Positions 57,291-64,000 of a stretch of 64,000 nucleotides of DNA are shown here, in pieces (position 1 is the first letter of the stretch; each line of letters begins with the position of its first letter). The notes beneath the pieces were generated by a model, which was not told the DNA's origin, ran no database searches, and saw nothing but the letters and a program-made list of their open reading frames with translations. The translations under genes were made by a program, and so were the position numbers. The DNA is from Leucogyrophana mollusca (lineage: Eukaryota > Basidiomycota > Agaricomycetes > Boletales): the NCBI GenBank assembly GCA_021014945.1, contig MU266381.1, forward strand, positions 1-64,000. The letters are read 5' to 3'.

Positions 57291-59701
57291 ATGGAGAGAG
57301 TGCAGTTCCAGCAGGAGCAGGTACGTACCGCCTTTAGTTACAGTGCTCTAATGGACTGATCACAGCTGTCAGATGCTCGCAGAGCTCAAGGATCTGGTCC
57401 AAAAAAGTCTCTTCACTCAAGTGAGTGAGTCTGTCAAGGAATCCTTGTGTGATATCCCAATATTGGAGCTGCTGTTGTAGGCCGAAATTAAGCAGATCAT
57501 GAAGAAACGAACACAATTTGAGACAGCGCTCGTGCGCCGTATTGCCAAGAAGAGCGACTTTCTGCGATATGCAGCCTACGAGATGGGCTTGGAGCAGCTC
57601 CGGAGGAAGAGAGTGGAACGACTAAGTGAATAAATCTGCTTCTGATGGCTCCTCAACTCACAGCACGAACTGCTGCAGAACTCCCTCCTTCAGCACCTTC
57701 CATATCAGATTACGCTCTAGTTCGACGACAGTTCCAGATCTTTGAACGTGCACTCAAAAAGTTCAAGTCGGACGTCGGTCTGTGGGTGCAATACATACAG
57801 GTTGCAAAGCGCGAAGGCGCGCGTGCCTTAGTAGGGCGTATCACAGCTCGGTCTGTCGGTTTGTTTCTAGTGGGACGGTTTCTTATCCATGATATATTTC
57901 AGCGCTCTGCAACTACACCCGAATACGCCATCGCTCTATATCCTTGCCGCTTCGCACGAGCTTGCACATCACTCTCCATCCGCCGCTCGTTCCCTTCTGC
58001 AGCGCGGGCTACGGCTGAACGCGGATAGCATTGAGATGTGGCGGGAATATATTCGCATGGAGATGGGATTCGTGGAGGGACTGAGGCGGCGGTGGAATGT
58101 ACTGGGAATTACCTCAGGGGAAGGAATGGCTGTATCAACTCAAGAGAAACCAATGGAGGTGGATACTGGGGTGGAATCCGACGAGCTGGGAGTGAGTATG
58201 GCGGCCGACGGGGCAACTGGGCTGACGACCGAAGAACAAGCAGCGGATAAGGTTGGCGACGAAGGTGAGGCCGCCCGGCAGGCCATCATGGACGGCGCTA
58301 TCGTCCAGTCTGCGGTGACCAGTGCTGCACAAGGTATGTGCATGGAGCTGTCGTCCGCATTCGATCTTACCGAACATCACCGATTCTTTGCAGCTCTTCC
58401 ACGGATAGATTTATTTGCGGCGCTGGAAACGCTCATCAGATCATACCCTGCCACGGCACGCCTTCGCAGGATCCTCCTCGATCACCTCTATCGCCTTCTT
58501 GGGGACACTCTTCCGGACGATCCTCGCGCAGTTAAAATGCTTGCGACACGGAAACTTGGGGAGCTCACCTTCGAAGGCACAGAGAAATCTGAGGCCGAAG
58601 CACTGGTGGATGCTCTCCAGAATGCAAACGAACAACTTGTGGCTGCTGTAAAAGCTAACCAGAGAAAACGAAGTGGCATGGGAGAAGTATACGCTGAATT
58701 CGTCGAGGGATGGTGTCGGCATCCAAGTGTGGATGAGAGTTTGGTGAGTTTGATGCATTTTCATATTGCAAACCTGGACACATCGACGCATCGCTGACCA
58801 TAACGTGTGACTCAGCGGCTATACCTAATAGCATCGCTTCAGGCCCTTGCTCGACAACCAAATGCATCACCTTTACTGCAAGCAGCGCACATCCGCGTGC
58901 TGTTGACCCACAACAGCGCAGCGGCTAAAAAAACACTGAAGCTCGCAAGAAAATATGCCGCAGGGTCGAGCTCTGCTAACGTTTGGTTAGTACGGCTAGA
59001 CGCAGAACGCGCTTCTCCAGGTGGAGGCGGAGACATGAAGGCTGCATGGGAGTCCGCCCGGAAATCAGTGCGCGGAGATACCAGCGACCAAAGCGTAGAA
59101 AAGATTTGGTTATGGGGTTTAGAGCACTGGCTGGTACCGGATGCTGAGGATGTGCAAGGGGTTTACGAGGTGAGCTTAATGCAGGGGCGATATGAGCCTC
59201 ATGCTTACTTCAATTTAATGGGACCAGGGTCTGTTGAAGGAGAGCATGCGCGACTCGTCGCTGCGCACCGTCCATGAAATGCTTCTTCTGCGTTACACCT
59301 CCACGATACTATACGGCTCAGGAGCGAGCGCCTCGCACGACAGCCACCGACGACTAAAATCAATACGACGCATGTCCAATGCTTACCTCCCAACTGCACG
59401 TGTTTGGTCTCAGGTATTCTCACTGGAAGTGGCTCGTGGTGATGCTTCGGATGGTGATCTTCTTGGTGTTGTGTACGAGAATTGGCGCAGTACGGATGGC
59501 GTCAACGCTGCGTTAGGGTGGGCAGGATGGTTAATGGACCATGGGCGTGGGCAGGAAGCCATGAAGATCGTAACAGCGGTGATGGGCCAGCTTGACCTAG
59601 AGCAGAGGGCGACTCTCGAAAATCAGTGGAAACAAAGGATCGATGGAGCTGGAGGTGATGATGATGGCGATGATGGCGTCAAGTCAGACGATGATCGGTG
59701 A
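57291..59701 (+). CDS. UTP6: Utp6-like U3 snoRNP/SSU processome protein
   Basis: HAT-repeat component of the small-subunit processome needed for 18S rRNA maturation in the nucleolus. Exon 1 (57291-57320) encodes MERVQFQQEQ; then MLAELKDLVQKSLFTQ, AEIKQIMKKRTQFETALVR and RIAKKSDFLRYAAYEMGLE form the conserved start. An intron removes an apparent internal start near 57645 and joins KRVERL to SISDYALVRRQFQIFERAL, KKFKSDVGLWVQYIQVAKR, then RALQLHPNTPSLYILAA, HELAHHSPSAARSLLQRGL and DSIEMWREYIRMEMGFVE. More HAT-like units follow, to an acidic end (DDDGDDGVKSDDD) at 59701. Six or so introns. The N-terminal signature makes the assignment firm. Divergent from the disordered-protein gene with 154 bases between starts. 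Confidence 0.92.
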
Positions 59702-60398
59702 GACTAGCCCCATTTCCGTAACACGGTTCTGTTAAGAAGCACGCAAGTCATCGTGCATCGTGCATCATCGAAGCTACCGGCTGGCGACCTGCCTCTGCCC
59801 ACACCATTCGTGAGTGACGGATCCTGATCTGAGCATGTCGAGAGGTTGGTAGGCAGACAACGTACGGCCAACCAGCTGTGACTGGCGAGTGGTTGCTGTA
59901 AGGCAGCCTCGTGCACCCCTCGTGCACATGTTGTGGACAGCCTGTGGGGATCGACCTTCTACTTACATCCACTCTCCATCCACCAGACAGCCGAGCAGGG
60001 CTGGAGGTGAATATACCTCGTATCATTTCGCAGATGGTTATCCCCGAACTTCATTGACAGACTGACTTAAATAATCATAAGGTGCGCTTCGAATTTCCAG
60101 AGGACGAAGCATGTAGATGCTGAGATAGTTGGTACATTAAGGCCAAAGCTCTCACCAGTGAATCACGCGTGCTGTTGTCCCGATGGAGTGCGGGTCAAAG
60201 CAAACTGATTTGTACCTTGACGTCATCAGTAGCTTTTGGGTGCTCCGTCTTTGACGGTCTTTCTCCATTCGTTTACGCCGGACCTCCCCACGTACGCCTT
60301 GATTGACCGGGCCAGGAACGATCCGTATATAGGGGGCTAAGAGGAGTATAGGCACGTCAGGATCGAGGGGGACCTTCACTCACTTTTATCGCTGAAAC
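59702..60398. other. Intergenic region
   Basis: Downstream of UTP6 and upstream of the FAD monooxygenase gene. A TATA-like TATATAG at about 60326-60332 lies some 70 bases before the next ATG. No gene was supported in the remainder. Confidence 0.4.
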
Positions 60399-61946
60399 AT
60401 GGCTAGCACGAAGGTCATAATCGTCGGCGGGGGAATTGCTGGCCCTGTGCTTGCTGTCTTCCTGAAGATGAAGGGCTACACTCCCGTAGTCTACGAGAGG
60501 TCGCAATCTCTCACAGCAGCAGGCCTCAGCTTCATGTGTGTTTTCAGCGTAAATCTCCCTATACAATTCGCTGATAGAATCCCCAGGTTACAGCCAAACG
60601 GAACCCGTGTCTTGTCGCTGATACCCGGGCTCGTTGAGAGGATTCCTGGGTGTGCGCCGGAAAGGCTGATTCAGATCTCGTATTTGGAGGGACAGGAAGA
60701 AGTCCTGTCGGACAGCGATGTGTCGCCTGCGACGATGAAGCAGATGTATGGTTTCGCCATGTGCGGCGTGCGACGTGCGGACTTCCACAACCTTCTTGTC
60801 GAGACCGCAAAAGAGCATGGTATTGAATTCAAGTGGGGGCATCAGGCTGTCGGATTTGATCAAAGCGATGACGAAGTGCGCGTAACGTTTGCTAATGGGG
60901 AGAGCGACGTTGCGAGCTTCGTTGTCGGATGTGATGGGCTGCACAGCAACACTCGGATCGCACTATTTGGACATGATAAGGCTGATTTTACAGGGTTGGT
61001 TCAGGTAAGATGTTCGTATTGCCGTGCCAGATACTTAGCAGTCTGACATGTCTTCCCGGCTTACAGATTGGAGGGCTGTCTCCCACACCTGCAACGCTGG
61101 ACAAGAAGATGGTCAACAACTACGGTGATGGGAGGCATATGATTTCCTATTCAGTCGCTGGGAATCAGACATCTTGGGCGTATGTTGCATGATAGCAATT
61201 TCGGGCGCTTCTGATGTCACCGATTATCACCTTTACAGTATCACACACCGAGAAGCGGAGGCCAAAGAGGACTGGCGCTCACAGGATGCACACATCCAGG
61301 AAGAAATCAGGAACTCATCATTAGGCCATTGGAGTGGTGGTGCTGGTGAGCTTGTACAAACCGGTCAAAAAATCGTCAAGGTATGGAGCCCGCGATCACG
61401 TTCAGCAAAGTGCTGATGGGGTTACCTATGAAGTATGGTCTGTATGATCGCCCTGAGTTGAAAACGTGGTACAAGGGGAGGATCGTATTATTGGGTGATG
61501 CTGCACATCCCACGAGCCCGGTAAGCACATACTACCCGATCAGAAGAACATTTGTTCACACCACGAATTAGCATCTAGGTCAGGGAGCGAACCAAGGTAA
61601 GATCAGGATCATTTCCATCTTTCTTTCGCTGAGATAGACACTATTGGCAGCTTTCGAGGACGTCTACCACCTCACCCGCCTTCTCGTAAAATATAACCCG
61701 GATGGTTCACATCCATCCACGGATGTGCTTGGTCAAGTTTTTGCGGAGTACGAGAGCCTTCGCCTTCCTCGGACTTCGGAATTGGTTAAGGAGGCAAGGC
61801 TGCGCGGCGAGATGCGAGTTGTGCAAGGCCTCGACGCATGCAAAGCCAGGAATGAAATATTGAGGGACGCCTACACCAGCGACGCAATGAAGCGGGTGCA
61901 TGATGCAGGTACATTGATGGGATCATTCACAGAAAGCGAGATATGA
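60399..61946 (+). CDS. FAD-dependent monooxygenase (salicylate hydroxylase-like)
   Basis: A class A flavoprotein hydroxylase of the PHBH fold that uses NAD(P)H and oxygen on an aromatic or similar substrate. ATG at 60399 begins MASTKVIIVGGGIAGPVLA, the FAD-binding GxGxxG. After intron 1 comes LQPNGTRVLSLIPGLVER, then GVRRADFHNLLVETAKEHG and VVGCDGLHSNTRIALFG, the conserved DG motif. Later exons carry EDWRSQDAHIQEEIR, YGLYDRPELKTWYKG and RIVLLGDAAHPTSP, the GD motif, and HLGQGANQ. The last exon has AFEDVYHLTRLLVKYN and ends SFTESEI at 61946. All three FAD motifs are intact, so the enzyme is probably active. The intron structure is phase-consistent where checked. A broken tandem copy lies about 1 kb downstream. 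Confidence 0.88.
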
Positions 61947-63000
61947 GCAGTTGTACTCGACCCCCTGCTTGTTTTTGTGGATCCGGACCGTGGCACCAGG
62001 ACATCTAGAATAGGTCGCAACAATCGATATGTACGGCCTTGTATCGAGACGCAGCAGTGCACTCAGTTCCCAATATTGTCGGGCGTGGATGACAGGCCCC
62101 ATGCCAAGTGAGATAGCGTCGTGCGATTAAAGCCGGCGTGACTTTGGCAGACCCTCCTCCCAGAGCGTCTCGGGAATCGTGTGGAAGCAAAGGGCAGAGA
62201 CACAATTTGGACGTTGGTGTCGAAACAGAAGAGCCTGAGTGTCCGAGCACCCAACCTCCCTCTTTGGGATTTTCACCGCAGCATGACCGCTAGATACTGG
62301 CGGCGAGAATCGACAGGTACACAGCGAAGAAGCAAACCGCCCGCCTCCCCAACCAAATATCCTCTTTCGCTCTTTCACCGCTGGGTTTCGGGGGCAAAAT
62401 CTCATTTGCTCCCTATTTCACCGCTGCAATGAATGCGCGCAGCACGACAAGGACCGCCTTGAGACAAGGGCCTTTTGGGGGTCGACGACCTGCCAAGAAT
62501 TTTCAGTGTCGTCCCATACACGCCAGTGTCAGAGCAACGCGCGGCGGTCGAGTTTCACTGCAAAATCATCCGCCACATGCGGAGCCGAACCTCACCAGCA
62601 CCATGATATCGCGTGGTACTTGGTGAGGGGCCCAGTTACGATCGACCTTTGCGCCGGCAGCATTGTTAGAACGGAGGCAAAGGCGATAAGTATATGTCTG
62701 TAAGGCGATCGGGCTTGGTGCGAAGTCTCGTACCGTCCAGACTAGATGGAATATATCGTTCCCGAAGTTACAGGGCACGCCCCTGCAGATCGCCCGGCAT
62801 CTGCCAGTAGAGAACAAGATGCTGTGTTATGTTGTTTGGCTGCCTCACCCAAGTCGAACTTGTGCCATGTAGGGTAGGGGAGTCTCCGTACCCACTATAT
62901 GATCTGGCCGCGACAATCGAGTGACCAGAACATCCCGCCCTATGTAACTATAGGGGCCAAACTTTCAACCAGCGGGATTTTCCGCTACCGCTACTGCATC
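61947..63000. other. Spacer between monooxygenase and its broken copy
   Basis: About 1 kb with no recognised gene. The string TTTCACCGC occurs three times, near 62271, 62364 and 62417. Short frames here have no family resemblance. Confidence 0.4.
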
Positions 63001-63693
63001 ATAGCCAGCACAAAAGTCATTGTTGTCAGGGGGGGATCACTGGCCCTGTGCTTTCGCTCCTCAAGATGATTGGTTTCACAGAAGGAAATCCGAAAGGGGT
63101 CAATGGAGCGGGGGTTCCGGTGAGCTTGTGCAACAGGGGGAAATCTCATCAAGGTATGATATGCGCTATCAGGTCAAGTCGGATTCTGACGAGATCTCTA
63201 CGACCGTTCCGAGCTGAAGACGTGGTAAGGAGAGGATTGTACTGTCGGGGGATGCCGCCCACCCCACAAGTACTGTAAGCACTCACTGCCTATTCAGAAG
63301 AGTGGTAACTCACTTTTCGTGAATCAGCATTTGGGACAAGGAGCAAATCAAGGTACGGGTCAGGTCCTTTTCTTTGCTTCCCCGATAGGGCATGTTCTTG
63401 ACAGCTTCGAGGACATATACCATCTTGTTCGTCTTCTTGTGAAGCATAATCTTGACAGCATGGACCCATCGACCGATACCCTCAGCCAAATATTTGCAGA
63501 ATACGAGGGTTTTTGCCTTCTTCGCACTTCGGAGATGGTGAAAGGGCCCGGCTTCAGGGCGAGCACGCGTCGTGCACGGCCTGCAAACCGCAAAGCCCGG
63601 AACGAGCACTCGAGATATGCCTTTAACAGTGACGCCACGAGGAAGGGAAACGTGGATACGTTGAAAGGGCCATTCACGGAAAGCGAGATATAG
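63001..63693 (+). pseudogene. Truncated tandem copy of the FAD monooxygenase
   Basis: Sequence from 63001 aligns by eye with the start of the gene at 60399, but the ATG reads ATA and the G-run of the FAD motif is shifted. After about 70 bases it jumps to sequence matching the gene near 61320, so roughly 840 bases including the substrate and DG regions are lost. The part equal to TWYKGR carries an in-frame stop (TGG TAA). The GD motif survives only in part. Farther on, 63403-63693 keeps the final exon in frame, with FEDIYHLVRLLVKHN and the same ending PFTESEI. No function as an enzyme is possible. It is a duplicate that decayed after an internal deletion. Confidence 0.88.
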
Positions 63694-63915
63694 CTTAATT
63701 TCCCTCGTACAAGCTTTCCTCATCAGCAGGACATGTCGTGGCGGTTCATCGGAATAAACCAATGAGCTTACATGGGTAAAGTTGTAGCTTGGGAGTCAAC
63801 AGTTGCCGTCTCGCTTCCGCGTTCTTCCAGTAATCAATCTTGCGAATAGAGCGACTCGCGGAATGCCAGAGAAATAGATGATAATGTGAGGCAAAATGTG
63901 TACATGATCCATCGT

Positions 63916-64000
63916 CTACTCGTCGGGCACCTCGATCTCCCCCGAGTTGATACCGTCAATGATATCGTGTGCAGGCTGGCCGTCCACTGTGCACCCAATA
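63916..64000 (-). CDS. 3' end of an unidentified gene, partial
   Basis: The last 85 bases encode, on the minus strand, the end of a protein: GCTVDGQPAHDIIDGI followed by NSGEIEVPDE and TAG at 63916. The open frame runs into the window edge. The sequence looks like a conserved acidic C-terminus but I do not recognise the family. Upstream exons lie outside the window. Confidence 0.45.
   Translation of the reverse strand, partial: IGCTVDGQPAHDIIDGINSGEIEVPDE

Noticed and set aside
57645..58028. An apparent start of a separate protein at ATG 57645
   Set aside because: The ATG lies in a UTP6 intron; the UTP6 signature continues across the splice.
1..64000. Secondary-metabolite cluster, transposon, CRISPR or mating locus
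   Set aside because: No backbone synthase, transposase, inverted terminal repeats, repeat-spacer array or homeodomain/pheromone genes were recognised.

Overview
The window is nuclear DNA of a filamentous basidiomycete, most likely an Agaricomycete. Genes are dense and on both strands. Most are split by many introns of about 45-80 nt with GT..AG ends, and exons as short as about 22-30 nt occur. The gene content (HMT1-type ABC transporter, Rds1-like ferritin-fold protein, AP-4 epsilon, TBC protein Bub2, WD40 and TPR repeat families, F-box protein) fits this group. No prokaryotic operon, CRISPR array, tRNA, rRNA or intact transposon was recognised.

Layout. 1-3900: the 3' end of a WD40-repeat gene whose tail is spread over seven small exons, then a decayed TPR relic. 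3911-12096: an HMT1-like half ABC transporter, with a glycine-rich RRM gene on each side of it in opposite orientation (paralogues sharing intron positions). 13-21.5 kb: HMG-box factor, F-box protein, PDK1-type kinase. 22-29 kb: ILV6, a small secreted protein, the SNARE BOS1, nucleolar RRP17 and a FAM72-family protein. 29.8-36 kb: GH5 glycosidase, Rds1-like protein and a conserved hypothetical. 36-41 kb: AP-4 epsilon and BUB2, divergent from a 73-bp spacer. 41.8-48.4 kb: five minus-strand genes or parts (ENT transporter, SDR, bZIP, nucleoside hydrolase). 49-57 kb: RACK1, an acidic hypothetical, a FucP-like sugar permease, GOT1 and a disordered protein with a DUF3295-like motif. 57.3-64 kb: UTP6, an FAD monooxygenase, its broken tandem copy, and the tail of a further gene.

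Most genes are unrelated housekeeping genes. Loose themes are secretory and vesicle traffic (BOS1, GOT1, AP-4), ribosome biogenesis and function (RRP17, UTP6, RACK1) and nucleoside handling (an ENT-type permease about 3 kb from a nucleoside hydrolase). I see no secondary-metabolite cluster and no clear new multi-gene system. The least ordinary items are the exon-repeat tail of the WD40 gene, the mirrored glycine-rich RRM pair, the FAM72 protein with long disordered flanks, and the monooxygenase pseudogene. Exon boundaries were read by eye from splice signals and reading frame; where given as exact numbers, I checked that exon lengths keep the frame.
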